Below are positions 1 to 10,533 of a stretch of DNA of 64,000 bases, piece by piece. Source of the stretch: Draba incana (lineage: Eukaryota > Streptophyta > Magnoliopsida > Brassicales > Brassicaceae); assembly GCA_963576765.1 (NCBI GenBank), contig OY755207.1:31969355-32033354 (forward strand). Reading direction: 5' to 3'. Under the pieces are notes generated by a model. That model had not been told where the DNA came from, ran no database searches, and was given only the letters and a program-made list of their open reading frames with translations. The translations under genes were made by a program, and so were the position numbers. Each line of letters opens with the position of its first letter. Within the stretch, counting starts at the first letter, position 1.

Positions 1-2
1 TT

Positions 3-1466
3 GAAGTCAACACTAATGTTTTTCTCTCTGCATTACGCGATAGAATTTTACGGGGCGAGGAATCAGGCATGTGGGAAGCTCGTGATGGGCTAATTTTCCG
101 TAAAGGTCTTGCTTATCTCAACACCGACTCTGTTCTTGTACATGAAATTGTTGCAGGATTTCACAATTTTGGCCATGAAGGTATACAAAAAACTATGGAC
201 AGAATACGACGTGATTTTTATTGGCCAGGTTGGAAGAAAACTGTGCAAGAATTTGTGGGAAATTGTCAGATTTGTCAAAAAAACAAGTGGGAGACACTTC
301 AGCCAGCAGGTTTAATGCAACCATTACCGGTTCCTACAAAGATTTGGTCTGATATTTCAATGGATTTCATTGAGGCTTTACCAAAAGTTTCTGGAAAAAC
401 AGTGATTTTTGTCGTTGTCGACCGATTTTCGAAGTATGGCCACTTCATGGCTCTGAGTCATCCGTATTCCGCAGTTACAGTTGCGCAAGCTTTCTTTCGT
501 GATATTGTACGCTTACACGGAATCCCAGAGACGATTGTCTCTGACCGCGATAAAGTCTTCTGTAGTATTTTTTGGCGTGAGCTGTTCCGTTTGTTGGGAA
601 CAAAATTGTGCTTTACTACAGCGTATCGACCTCAATCTGACGGGCAAACCGAAGTCGTCAATAAAACTTTAGAAATGTATTTACGATGTGTGACAGGAGA
701 TACGCCTCGAAAAGATTGGCTTCCTTGGATAGAGTACTGTTACAATACATCGTTTCATACTAGTCTCAAAACAACACCATTTAAAGTTGTGTATGGAAGA
801 GAACCTCCGCGTTTGTTGGATTATGCGACGGGAAGCTCGCAAGTTGATGAAATAGATGTGGCATTGGAGAAGAGAGATGAGTTTCTCACCATGGCAAGAG
901 AACGCTTATTGGAAGCGCAAAACCGAATGAAATCTACTTATGATACTCACCATCGTGCGGTCGAGTTTAATGTGGGAGATTGGGTATGGTTAAAGCTTCA
1001 ACCGTATCGTCAACTAACAGTGGCGCGAAGATCATTTACAAAATTGTCTCCAAGGTTTTATGGCCCTTTTGAGATAATTGAACGCATTGGGACGGTTTCA
1101 TATCGTCTACGTTTACCAGAGGGAACACGCATTCATGATGTGTTCCATGTGTCCCTTCTTAAAGAACATAAAGGAGAAAAGACACAGCAAGTTGTAGTTT
1201 TACCACCGGTTTTACAAGGAAAAGTGGTGCCAGCTCAACCGGTCAAGCTTCTTAAGGCAAGGTTCATCAGAGGTAAACGTCAAGTGCTTGCTCAATGGAC
1301 TGCAGATATTATAGATGATTCTACTTGGGAGGACGCAGACAAGTTAATCGAAGCATATCCGGAATTGGAGCTTGAGGACAAGCTCCTTGTCGAGGAGGGG
1401 AGAAATGATACACGTTTTGGTATCACCTATGACCGACGTAGCAAAGGCATTTCCAAATTAGAATAG
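3..1466 (+). CDS. Ty3/gypsy chromovirus pol, 3' part (integrase plus chromodomain-like tail), partial at window edge
   Basis: This is the C-terminal part of a retrotransposon polyprotein. The frame is open from base 3, so the true start lies left of the window. Counting from the methionine at base 69, an H2C2 zinc finger is visible (H32-x3-H36, C66-x2-C69). It is followed by an integrase core with D99 (MDF), D159 (SDRD) and E195 (GQTE), the DD35E spacing expected of an active enzyme. After the GDWVWLKLQPYR stretch and the FHVSLLK motif comes a chromodomain-like tail (QVLAQWTADIIDDSTWED). That tail places it among plant chromoviruses, whose integrase directs insertion into chromatin. The last 61 bases run into the proposed LTR. 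No stop or frameshift is seen in this part, so the copy is fairly young. Confidence 0.9.
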   Translation, partial: EVNTNVFLSALRDRILRGEESGMWEARDGLIFRKGLAYLNTDSVLVHEIVAGFHNFGHEGIQKTMDRIRRDFYWPGWKKTVQEFVGNCQICQKNKWETLQPAGLMQPLPVPTKIWSDISMDFIEALPKVSGKTVIFVVVDRFSKYGHFMALSHPYSAVTVAQAFFRDIVRLHGIPETIVSDRDKVFCSIFWRELFRLLGTKLCFTTAYRPQSDGQTEVVNKTLEMYLRCVTGDTPRKDWLPWIEYCYNTSFHTSLKTTPFKVVYGREPPRLLDYATGSSQVDEIDVALEKRDEFLTMARERLLEAQNRMKSTYDTHHRAVEFNVGDWVWLKLQPYRQLTVARRSFTKLSPRFYGPFEIIERIGTVSYRLRLPEGTRIHDVFHVSLLKEHKGEKTQQVVVLPPVLQGKVVPAQPVKLLKARFIRGKRQVLAQWTADIIDDSTWEDADKLIEAYPELELEDKLLVEEGRNDTRFGITYDRRSKGISKLE

Positions 1467-1668
1467 TTAATTTCCTTTTTTATATTAGAGATGAGCTTTA
1501 GGTGTTTTTCCTTTTCAATCTCAGTTTACTTATGTACGTTGGCCTATAAAAGTGTCTTTTGATTATGAATAAGAATTATCTTCCAACAATTAACCTAATT
1601 CTCTAAGAGAGACTTGGGTTAAAGGAAGCTTTGCTAATCTTCTCCTACGTTAATCACGGCGCCTATCA
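1406..1668 (+). repeat. Probable 3' LTR of the chromovirus
   Basis: A purine run (gaggaggggagaaa) ends just before 1406 and looks like the polypurine tract. The proposed LTR starts TGATA and ends TATCA at 1668, a short inverted terminus. A TATA box (CTATAAAAG, about 1544-1552) lies inside it. The ends are inferred because no second LTR is visible in the window. Confidence 0.45.
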
Positions 1669-2412
1669 CAAGATCTAAGACAAAGGAACAAGCTTGTGAG
1701 GCACAGTTACTAACGTGGCTACAAGAACGTATCATTTGGATTAGAAGTCCTCCACGTACCTGTAGAGCCTGGGCACTCAAAAATTGATAGAATGGCATGG
1801 GACATGATCAGTTGGACATTTGCATCTTATGAACCAAGAAATTATTTGGTCATTGCAAAACCCTTTCAAGACCTGGTGTTGGACTGCCTCAACGTTCTCT
1901 TTGAGCTGCCTGATTTTGTGGTCACATTTGGAAGCTCAGTATGGTCTGCTAAAAGTCGGGAAAACCTCCTATTAGGTGCGCCTATAGTGTGAGCAGTTGT
2001 GGACAATAATGTTTTATAATTCTCAGCTTTTGTTTTGTGATATTTTTCCTTTTTCTTTTGTTATGTCGAATCCAATATGAAAACATTTCTTTTCCTTCGG
2101 TTAAATACTGTTTTGGGACAATGTTTTAATCCACTTTTTTAATAAGGATTCGACAGGACCGGAGTAGTTAATCTTGTAAACACTAGAATGGAGGTACTTG
2201 CTACACTTGTATCTAGATTATCAAAAATCAAAGTAAAATTTCAAAACTTCTTGATTAACAAATAAGTCGAAGCGTAGATAAGTTAAAAAAAAAAATCAAA
2301 GTAAACTTTAGTTTCCACTTGTCAGGCTCAAAATGTTGAATGGTAAATGATGGCTTAAGCGAGTCTATAACATAAAGGCAAGTAGTGACTGCTCGTCTAT
2401 CAACTATACAAA
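1669..2412. other. Intergenic; unrecognised 66-codon open stretch
   Basis: Mostly unassigned sequence. An open stretch at 1792-1992 (+) has ordinary amino-acid composition (for example DFVVTFGSSVWSAKS) and could be a remnant exon of a host gene. I do not recognise it, see no matching exons beside it, and assign no function. The rest, 1993-2412, is AT-rich with nothing evident. Confidence 0.3.
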
Positions 2413-2944
2413 CAATTTTCCAATGTAAATTTGCTAATGACTATTTCCCTTATGTTATTTTGTCAATCGATTAGACTCATATTGTTTGTACTCTTTTTGA
2501 CAGGCAAATGAATTAGAAAATTCATCAGAACCAATCCACACGGTATATTCATAAAACTTCAAAAAATCAATTGAAATAAAAAAGTATAGTAGAAATAAGA
2601 AGAATGTATTTATCATTTTTATGATTAATAACTATTTTGCAGAAAGGAGGAGAAGGATCACTTAAGGCTGGACATAATTTACTTTTCAAATATTTTAATT
2701 CTTGATAACACTGATAAATATCGAAATTATCTCTTTAACGATGTTTTATATTTGTATATAGAATGTCCGGCTGCATGTAATGTTCGATGTTCAGCAACCT
2801 CACACAAGAGTGCATGTTTGATGTTTTGCAACATGTGTTGTAAAAAAATGTTTGTGTGTACCATCCGGAACATATGGAAACAAACAAGAATGTCCTTGCT
2901 ACAATAACTGGAAGAACAAAGAAGGTGGACCAAAATGTCCTTGA
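2413..2944 (+). pseudogene. GASA12-like cysteine-rich peptide gene, copy 1 (broken)
   Basis: This is a decayed copy of the two genes downstream. Segments matching exon 2 (2504-2542), exon 3 (2643-2673) and exon 4 (2762-2944) are recognisable. Several lesions are visible against copy 2. Only the last dozen bases of exon 1 are present, so there is no start codon or signal peptide. The donor after exon 3 reads AT instead of GT (2674). Exon 4 has one extra A in a run of As near 2851, which shifts the frame inside the cysteine motif after CCKK. The missing exon 1 coincides with the left edge of the tandem array, so this copy was probably incomplete from the duplication itself. Confidence 0.85.
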
Positions 2945-4330
2945 TTCCAAAAAATATATGTTTTTGTTTGATTTTGATAATATCTATATGTACGTCTTCT
3001 CATAATATTAATATCTAAAACAAATAAAGATTTTTTTTTATATTGAAAATAACATAAATCTCTATATTTCGCTTCAAAAATAAGAAAAAAACATAGATTT
3101 CTCTCTATACAACAACAATGTAATTCATAACGAGGAAGGTTCTCTTCTATAAACCTAATGAATATGATTGGAGGATTGAAGAAGCATCAAAGATATTGTC
3201 AAAATCCCTTGGTCCAGCCACAGACGGGTAGACTTGCACAGTACGCTAGTGGCAAGTCCTTTTTATTATCGTGGACAAAAATATTTTAAATCGAAGTTTG
3301 TTCCAAATTACTATCATATGAGTAAAATATTTTTGTACTGAAGTTTGAAAACAAAACCTTGAAATCTCATAAATTGTTCCTTCGGCCAAGTATTAGATCC
3401 CTTTCTCTTGCTCAGAAAGTGATATACGACGGATAATCACTTTTCACAACCAGCCCTCATCTCACTAGTTAGCGACACAATCTAATAATCATAATAAGGT
3501 CGGACTAGTAAACGTGATCAAAAAAAGGTCTTACTAGTAAACAAAATGGAAGAACTTTTTTTACTCGGTCCACTTACATTTTTATTTTACTCAAAAGTTT
3601 TTTTTTCCCCCCGATAGAAAACTTCCTACTACTAAATAGCATAAAAATTTTCTTCTTCTGATTTTCTGAAGATACAAAGTAACTTGTGGTGGACCTATTT
3701 TGTTCCAGAAGAATTATTACAAGATATGGACCAATTTCTTTATACTCTATTAAATTAAAAAGTTGGAAAATTGTAGACAAAATCATCGATTGTTGACTAA
3801 CTTGTAGAAATATAATGTTAATTTTGTAAGAAATATTATTTACTTATTTGATTATTTTATGTAGCTTTTCTTTTTGAAAATAATAAAGTTTGTGGTTTTC
3901 GAATTGATGAACTTTTTTTTTCGAAATAATCAAAAAAAATTTACTTTTTATTTTTCTTTCAGTGTCTCAGATTTTTATCTTGTACATTTTCAATATTAAA
4001 GATGCAGTATTAAAAATATACAATATCTAATATATATATAAGTTTGATATTGTGGATAATGCAGAGAAATCATTCAGTCAACTATAAGTAATTAATTTAG
4101 TTAGCCAACATTAAGTTATTAATTTAGTCAAACTATATTATATTTTGTTCCAACTATATTATAAATACATATATTTATAAAAGGAATGATACTTAATGTT
4201 TTTTGGTTTTAGATATGCGGAAAATCTACTACATCTGAATCACTAATGTACCACTAATATACCTTCTATAATATCAAAATAGATGTTTGACCAATATAAT
4301 GCGTGAGTATAGTCATGTATATTATTTTTA

Positions 4331-5069
4331 GAGGAAATTATGCTAATTGCCGTTTTTCTTAAATTTTTTTTTTTAATATCTGTCATTTTTTAAAACTTTA
4401 TCACTAGTTGCCATGATTTTGTCTATAGTGGATGTAAAATGATTGTTATATCCTTCAATTTAAATTATGATAAATGATATTGTATATGTTTTTAGTCTAT
4501 CACCACAACTTGTCTTTCGACTCTAGTTTTGTTTCTACAGTCGGAGATAATGTTAACCACCATCTCCAGTCACCGTTGCCGCTTCGCCAATTTTTGTTCA
4601 CCATTCACGGTTTTCATTTTGTCTATCATTCACAGTTTTGTAATCTTCGATTATGTTTGTCACCGTCTCTAACTTCGTCAACCACAATTTCTGTTTCTGT
4701 CTATTGTTACAATCTTTGATTGCGTCTGTTGTCCACTATTTATGTCATTGTTTCTGTTTTAGTCCACAGTCCCGTCCAAATTTAGTCCACCGTTTCGTCT
4801 CTATCTCCGGCCACCACCATCCACCATCTTGAGAGAAAAATAAAAGAATAGAAAGAAGAGACAAAAAGAAAGAGAGAGATAAAGAAAGAAAAGAGAAAGA
4901 AATAAGAAAAGATAAAACAAAATAGAGAATGTGTTGTGTAAATGAATGGGTAAAAATGTAAAATTGCTTTTATTAGAGGACAAAATTGTGGTAATATTTT
5001 GAAAGGGCATTTGAAAAATGACACCTTTTAAAGGAAATTGGAAAAAATGGTAGATTTCATAATTTTCTC
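4331..5069. mobile_element. Mutator-like MITE, array unit 1
   Basis: A 739-bp non-coding element. It is bounded by imperfect terminal inverted repeats of about 29 bp (left end GAGGAAATTATG, right end CATAATTTTCTC) and by a perfect 9-bp direct repeat, TTATTTTTA, at 4322-4330 and 5070-5078. A 9-bp target duplication is typical of Mutator-like elements. The interior has pyrimidine-rich and purine-rich stretches and no convincing coding sequence. Confidence 0.8.
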
Positions 5070-5243
5070 TTATTTTTATTGACTACAACAAATATTTTAT
5101 GAAATTAGAAGATATAATTAGTGACATTTTTAAAAATATCTTCAAAATAGAAGTGTATCTACATAATTTTTATTTCAATGTGTATAGATATTATATGATA
5201 AGTTATTCATTAATTTAGTTCTATAGGTGGGATATTATGTGGT

Positions 5244-5250
5244 TATAAAT
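5244..5250 (+). promoter_or_regulatory. TATA box of GASA copy 2
   Basis: TATAAAT lies 63 bases upstream of the start codon. The same box with the same surroundings precedes copy 3. Confidence 0.65.
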
Positions 5251-5312
5251 ACTAAATAGATTCAACATTGACATGCAAATACATCAACAACAAAAACCAA
5301 AAAAAAAAAAAA

Positions 5313-5894
5313 ATGGCTAAGTTCATTGTCTTCCTTATTGTCATCAGTTTTTTGTTTGCTACTCAATTTTCCAATGTAAATTTGCTAATGACTATTTCCC
5401 TTCTGTTATTTTGTCAATCGATTAGACTCATATTGTTTGTACTCTTTTTGACAGGCAAATGAATTAGAAAATTCATCAGAACCAATCCACACGGTATATT
5501 CATGAAACTTCACAAAATCAATTGAAAAAAAAAAGTATAGTAGAAATAAGAAGAATGTATTTATCATTTTTATGATTAATAACTATTTTGCAGGAAGGAG
5601 GAGAAGGATCACTTAAGGCTGGACGTAATTTACTTTTCAAATATTTTAATTCTTGATAACACTGATAAATATCAAAATTATCTCTCTAACGATGTTTTAT
5701 ATTTGTATATAGAATGTCCGGCTGCATGTAATGTTCGATGTTCAGCAACCTCACACAAGAGTGCATGTTTGATGTTTTGCAACATGTGTTGTAAAAAATG
5801 TTTGTGTGTACCATCCGGAACATATGGAAACAAACAAGAATGTTCTTGCTACAATAACTGGAAGAACAAAGAAGGTGGACCAAAATGTCCTTGA
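5313..5894 (+). CDS. GASA12-like: GASA12-like (snakin/GASA family) secreted cysteine-rich peptide, copy 2
   Basis: Spliced gene with exons 5313-5375, 5455-5493, 5594-5624 and 5713-5894, giving 104 residues. All introns are GT-AG. Residues 1 to about 21 (MAKFIVFLIVISFLFATQF) form a hydrophobic secretion signal. A short variable linker follows, then the C-terminal GASA domain from C46 with all twelve cysteines in family spacing (C-x3-C-x3-C, CCKKCLCVPSG) and the usual ending GGPKCP. From memory it most resembles Arabidopsis GASA12. Family members are apoplastic peptides linked to gibberellin response, growth and defence; the role of this copy is not shown by the sequence. The start is the first ATG after the TATA box and heads the signal peptide. 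It is one unit of the tandem array and is intact. Confidence 0.9.
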
Positions 5895-6498
5895 TTCCAA
5901 AAAATATATGTTTTTGTTTGATTTTGATAATATCTATATGTACGTCTTCTCATAATATTAATATCTAAAACAAATAAAGATTTTTTTTATATTGAAAATA
6001 ACATAAATCTCTATATTTCGCTTCAAAAATAAGAAAAAAACATAGATTTCTCTCTATATAACAACAATGCAATTCATAACGAGGAAGGTTCTCTTCTATA
6101 AACCTAATGAATATGATTGGAGGATTGAAGAAGCATCAAAGATATTGTCAAAATCCCTTGGTCCAACCACAGACGGGTAGACTTGCACAGTACGCACGCT
6201 AGTGGCAAGTCCTTTTTATTATCGTGGACAAAAATATTTTAAATCGAAGTTTGTTCCAAATTACTATCATATGAGTAAAATATTTTTGTACTGAAGTTTG
6301 AAAACAAAACCTTGAAATCTCATAATTTGTTCCTTCGGCCAAGTATTAGATCCCTTTCTCTTGCTCAGAAAGTGATATACGACGGATAATCACTTTTCAC
6401 TCTCATCTCACTAGCTAGTGACACAATCTAATAATCATAATAAGGTATGACTAGTAAACGTGACCAAAAAAAAGTCTTACTAGTAAACAAAGTGATTA

Positions 6499-6845
6499 AG
6501 CTTCATGGAGATTGTGAGTTCAATGGTCTTGTCAACTCACGCGTTGCTTCTGTTCCTTGGTGTGATTATTAGTTCAAGTTAGCATCTTTCTACCATTGGT
6601 TTTAGTCGGAAGTTTGCAGAGAGAGCTTTGGTTTTTTTCGGACTCTTTCTTGCTCGAGGTTTAGTTTTGTTTTAGTTTTCTTTGCGTTTCATGTTGTAAC
6701 ATGTTAGGCTTCTCTTGTGTGGGTGTGGGTCTTGCCGCCGATGTCGTTCTGTTTGACATCGGCTTTCGTATTTAAAAACCATATTTCACCCGTATATCTC
6801 AACCATGTTTATGGTATAAAACAAATAAATGACAAAAAAAAAAAA
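6499..6845 (+). mobile_element. 5'-truncated LINE tail with 17-bp target duplication
   Basis: A 347-bp insertion present only in array unit 2. It ends in a poly(A) run (about 6834-6846). It is flanked by a perfect direct repeat, AGTAAACAAAGTGATTA, at 6482-6498 and 6846-6862. A poly(A) end, variable truncation and a long target duplication indicate target-primed insertion by L1-type machinery. No recognisable domain remains. Confidence 0.8.
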
Positions 6846-7349
6846 AGTAAACAAAGTGATTATGAGTAAAAATGGAAGAACTTTTTTTACTCGGTCCACT
6901 TACATTTTTATTTTACTCAAAGGTTTTCTTTCTTCCCGATAGAAAACTTCCTACCACTAAATAGCATAAAAAATTTCTTATTCTGATTTTCTGAAGATAC
7001 AAAGTAACTTGTGGTGGACCTATTTTGTTTCAGAAGAATTATTACAAGATATCGACCAATTTCTTTATAGTCTATTAAATTAAAAATTTGGAAAATTGTA
7101 GACAAAATCATCAATTATTGACTAACTTGTAGAAATATAATGTTAATTTTGTAAGAAATATCATTTACTTATTTGATTATTTTATGTAGTTTTTCTTTTT
7201 GAAAATAAGAAAGTTTGTGGTTTTTGAAATGTTAACTTTTTTTTCTTCGAAATAATCAAAATTTTTTTAAGTTTTCTTTCAATGTCTCAGATTTTTATCT
7301 TGCACATTTTCAATATTAAAAGATGCAATAATCAAAATATACAATATCT

Positions 7350-7375
7350 AATATATATATATATATATATATATA
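7350..7375. repeat. (TA)n microsatellite
   Basis: An uninterrupted run of TA dinucleotides in unit 2, much shorter in the corresponding place in unit 1 (about 4030). Confidence 0.8.
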
Positions 7376-7665
7376 AGTTTGATAATGTGGATAATGCAGA
7401 TAAATCATTTAATCAACTATAAGTAATTAATTTAATTAGCCAACATTAAGTCATTAATTTAGTCAAATTATATTATATTTTGTTCCAACTATATTATAAA
7501 TACATATATTTATAAAAAGGAATGATACTTAATGTTTTTTTGGTTTTAGATATGCGGAAAATCTACTACATTTGAATCACTAATGTACCACTAATATACC
7601 TTCTATAATATCAAAACAAATGTTTGACCAATGTTTTGCGTGAGCATAGTCATATATTAATTTTA

Positions 7666-8413
7666 GAGAAAATTATGCTAATTGCCGGTTTTCTTTAATT
7701 TTTTTTTAAATATCTGTCATTTTTTAAAAAATTATGACCAGCTACCATGATTTTGTCTATAGTGGATGCATAATAAATGTTATATCCTTCAATTTAAATC
7801 ATGATAAATGATATTGTATATGTTTTTAGTCTACCACCACAACTTTTTCTCCGGCTCTAGTTTTGTTCTAACACTCGGAGCTAATGTTAATCACCGTCTC
7901 CATCATTATTATCCATCGTTTCGCCCCTTTTTATCCACCGTTCACGGTTTCCATTTTGTCCACAATTCACAGTTCTGTAATCTCTGATTATGTTTGTCAC
8001 CGTCTCTGACTTTGCCAACCACCGTTAGCCACGATTTTTGTTTTTGTCTACTATTACGATCTTTGATTGCGTTTGTTGTCCACTATTTCTGTCATTGTTT
8101 CCGGTTTAATCCACAATCCTGTCTAAATTTGGTCCACCATTTCGTCTTTATCATAGTCTCGTCTTCAGCCATCACCATCCACCATCTTGAGATAAAAAAA
8201 AAAAAGAGAAAGAAAAGACAAAAAGAAAGAAAAAAGAAAGAGATAAAGAAAAAGAAAGAGAAATACAGTATATATGGTGTAAATGAATGGGTAAAAATGT
8301 AAAATTGCTTTCAATAGAGGACAAAATTGTGATAATATTTTGAAAGAGCATTTAAGAAATAACATTTTTTAAAGGAAATTAGAAAAATAAATGACAGATT
8401 TCATAACTTTCTC
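7666..8413. mobile_element. Mutator-like MITE, array unit 2
   Basis: Duplicate of the 4331-5069 element. It has the same terminal inverted repeats (GAGAAAATTATG at the left) and the same site. The flanks still show the 9-bp duplication, with one base changed on the left (TTAATTTTA at 7657-7665, TTATTTTTA at 8414-8422). It was copied by the tandem duplication, not inserted independently. Confidence 0.8.
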
Positions 8414-8556
8414 TTATTTTTATTAACTTCCACAAATATTTTATGAAAATAGAAGATAATTAATGACACTTTCAAAAATATCTTCAAAATAGAAATGTGT
8501 ATAGATACTATATGATAAGTTATTAATTTAGTTCTATATGTGGGGTATTAGTTGGT

Positions 8557-8563
8557 TATAAAT
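8557..8563 (+). promoter_or_regulatory. TATA box of GASA copy 3
   Basis: TATAAAT lies 63 bases upstream of the start codon, at the same spacing as in copy 2. Confidence 0.65.
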
Positions 8564-8625
8564 ACTAAATAGATTCAACATTGACATGCAAATACATCAA
8601 CAATAAAACCAAAAAGAATAATAGA

Positions 8626-9211
8626 ATGGCTAAGTTCATTCTTTTCCTTATTATCATCAGTTTTTTGTTTGCTACTCAATTTTCCAAGGTAGTAGAATGA
8701 CAATTTGCCGTATGTTATTTTGTCAATCGATTAGACTCATAGTTTTGTCCTCTCTCTCTTTTTTTTTTTCAGGCAAATGAATTAGAAAATTCATCAGAAC
8801 CAATCCACAAGGTATTCATAAAACTTCAAAAAAAATCAGTTGAAAAAAAATATAGTAGTAGAAATAAGAAGAATTTATTTATCATTTTTATTATAAACAC
8901 TATTTTGCAGGAAGGAGCAGAAGGTTCACTTAAGGCTGGACGTAATTTACTTTTCAAATGTTTTAATTCTTGATAACACTGATAAATATCAAAATTATCT
9001 CTATAACGATGTTTTATATTTGTATATAGAATGTCCGGCTGCATGTAATGTTCGATGTTCAGCAACCTCACACAAGAATGCATGTTTGATGTTTTGCAAC
9101 ATGTGTTGTAAGAAATGTTTGTGTGTACCATCAAGAACATATGGGCATAAAGATGAATGTCCATGTTATAATAACTGGAGGACTAAAGAAGGTGGACCAA
9201 AATGTCCTTGA
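8626..9211 (+). CDS. GASA12-like: GASA12-like secreted cysteine-rich peptide, copy 3
   Basis: Exons 8626-8688, 8773-8811, 8911-8941 and 9030-9211 also give 104 residues. Exon lengths and intron phases equal those of copy 2, and the introns are GT-AG. The signal peptide is MAKFILFLIIISFLFATQF and all twelve domain cysteines are present. Differences from copy 2 include SRTYGHKDE in place of SGTYGNKQE after CVP, so the usually conserved glycine there is arginine. The substitutions leave cysteine spacing untouched, suggesting the gene is still functional or was until recently. It is the most diverged of the three copies and the last in the array. Function is as for the family only: a secreted, disulphide-rich peptide probably acting in the cell wall space. 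Confidence 0.88.
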
Positions 9212-9504
9212 TTCCAAAAAATATATGTTTTTTTTTTTATCTTAATGATATCTATATATACGTTTTCTCATAATTTTAATATCTAAAGTAAATAAAGTTT
9301 TTTTGTATTGAAAATAACATAAATCTCTATATTTCTCTTCAAAAATATGAAAAAAACATAGATTTCTCTCTGTAAATCAACAATGCAATTCAAACCAAGT
9401 TTGTACGTAACGAACCGAAATGTAAACTAGTAACCGAATTGAACCGAACTAAACCGGAGCCCAGGTCTAGAATTTTCGAAAAAAGAATCCAGAAATTCCA
9501 TTTT
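9212..9504. other. Intergenic, end of the array to the SERF promoter
   Basis: The 3' flank of GASA copy 3 ends near 9400 where similarity to the other units stops. The remaining bases show no gene. Repeated 'accgaa' motifs occur at 9410-9450. Confidence 0.4.
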
Positions 9505-9513
9505 TATATAAAT
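9505..9513 (+). promoter_or_regulatory. Probable TATA box of the SERF-like gene
   Basis: TATATAAAT lies 84 bases upstream of the proposed start codon. It places the transcription start downstream of the ATG at 9515, which would therefore not be in the mRNA. Confidence 0.5.
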
Positions 9514-9596
9514 AATGGAATTTGTTTCATCAACCTTTGTTCCTTTCGTCATCGGAGATCTCTCCGGATCGCGGATTTCTCTGCTTATAGCACACC

Positions 9597-10290
9597 ATGA
9601 CTCATATCCTTGTCGATTCGTTTGCTTTTTTTCACTCTTGTTCCAATCTTGTCTAATCACAATCGATTTTTTATTCGCAATAAGTTCTAGGTTGTTCGAT
9701 TTCGAAACACGCTTGTCTTGAATTGGTTTTGCGTGGATTACAAGCCTGAAAATTCCTCAAAATTGTCAGATTTTAGGGTTTTGTTGTATGAATCGTATTT
9801 TTATTGTTTGGTTGATTAATTTCGGTTTATCTGATTTTGAAGCTGTACAAGACAGAAGCTTATAAGGACTATTCAGATCTGATTTTTGAGGGGTTGGATA
9901 AATTTGTGTATTTAATTTTCATAGATTTGATCATAAGAAGCCAAATTAGTCTTGTTTTCTTTGATTATTGGATTTTGTTCGAATTAGCACGAGGAAGCCA
10001 GAGAGAGCGAGACCGTGAAAGGGCACAAGCCCGTACCGGAGGCAAAGGAAAAAACAAAGACGACGGATTAACTCCCGAGCAACGCCGTGAAAGGTAATTA
10101 ACCTAAATTACTATTTGCTCTCTTAAAAATTCGAATTATAACGAAAAAAATCGATTCGATTGTGTGTTTGTGTAATTTTTTTTACGATTTAAGGGATGCG
10201 AAAGCGTTACAAGAGAAGACTGCTAAGAAAGCTGCTCAAGCTGCAGGAGCAGCTAGTTCCGGTGGAGGCAACAAAGGAGATAAGAAGTAG
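9597..10290 (+). CDS. SERF-like (4F5 family) small EDRK-rich protein
   Basis: Three coding exons (9597-9603, 9991-10093, 10194-10290) give 68 residues. The protein begins MTRGSQRERDRERAQAR, continues GGKGKNKDDGLTPEQRRERDA and ends SSGGGNKGDKK. This is the 4F5/SERF pattern: very charged, low complexity, no membrane segment. Animal SERF proteins modify amyloid aggregation and bind RNA; the plant role is not established. The first coding exon is only seven bases (ATGACTC). The start is fixed by the family N-terminus, which is recovered only if intron 1 uses AT-AC borders. Intron 2 is GT-AG. By position it corresponds to At3g24100. Confidence 0.88.
9604..9990 (+). other. AT-AC intron with U12-type donor in the SERF-like gene
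   Basis: The 387-bp intron starts ATATCCTT, the U12 donor consensus, and ends GCAC. Removing it joins ATGACTC to GAGGAAGCC and yields the family start MTRGSQ. No GT-AG choice with an upstream ATG does this. A possible branch site, TTCTTTGAT, lies at about 9958-9966, somewhat farther from the acceptor than usual. Confidence 0.8.
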
Positions 10291-10533
10291 TAATAAATCA
10301 ATGGCTTCGAATGTTTTGTAATATTTCATTTTTCTGAAAAATTGGCATTGTTTCTGTGTGCAACATTTGCTTTTGAATTTGAAAGTTTGATGTTTATTGT
10401 GAAATGTTTTGGTTATTTTATTAGACTTTTCGAGCATCAATCAATCAAACATAAATAATGAATCAAAACAAGCTTATAGAAATCATCTTGATTATAGAGT
10501 ACATAATATAATATGGTTGATTCATGTTGTTTG
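10291..10533. other. Convergent 3' region between SERF-like and EF-hand genes
   Basis: Presumed 3' untranslated regions of two converging genes. No further gene is seen. Confidence 0.5.

Larger units (their letters stand above)
2413..9400 (+). repeat. Tandem array of three GASA-gene units
   Basis: Three direct repeats: unit 1 about 2413-5367, unit 2 about 5368-8680, unit 3 about 8681-9400 (truncated). Each unit begins inside GASA exon 1 and runs through the gene, its 3' flank, a Mutator-like MITE and the promoter of the next copy. Bases 3545-5312 match about 6870-8625, and 2413-3545 match about 5368-6490. Unit 2 is longer mainly because of a LINE tail insertion. Confidence 0.85.

Noticed and set aside
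2727..2950. Minus-strand open frames over GASA exon 4 (also near 5686 and 8826)
   Set aside because: These are antisense shadows of the cysteine-rich exon, repeated because the gene is.
4782..5024. Minus-strand S/F-rich open frames in the MITE (also 8165-8365)
   Set aside because: Purine-rich tracts within the non-coding MITE generate them. The two copies do not conserve a common protein.
9515..9721. ATG at 9515 as the start of the SERF-like gene or an upstream ORF
   Set aside because: It overlaps the TATA region, so it should not be in the mRNA, and it does not lead into the SERF reading frame.
9837..10097. Open frame through intron 1 of the SERF-like gene as an alternative N-terminus
   Set aside because: It adds about 50 hydrophobic residues foreign to this short, highly charged family, whereas the AT-AC splice yields the expected start.
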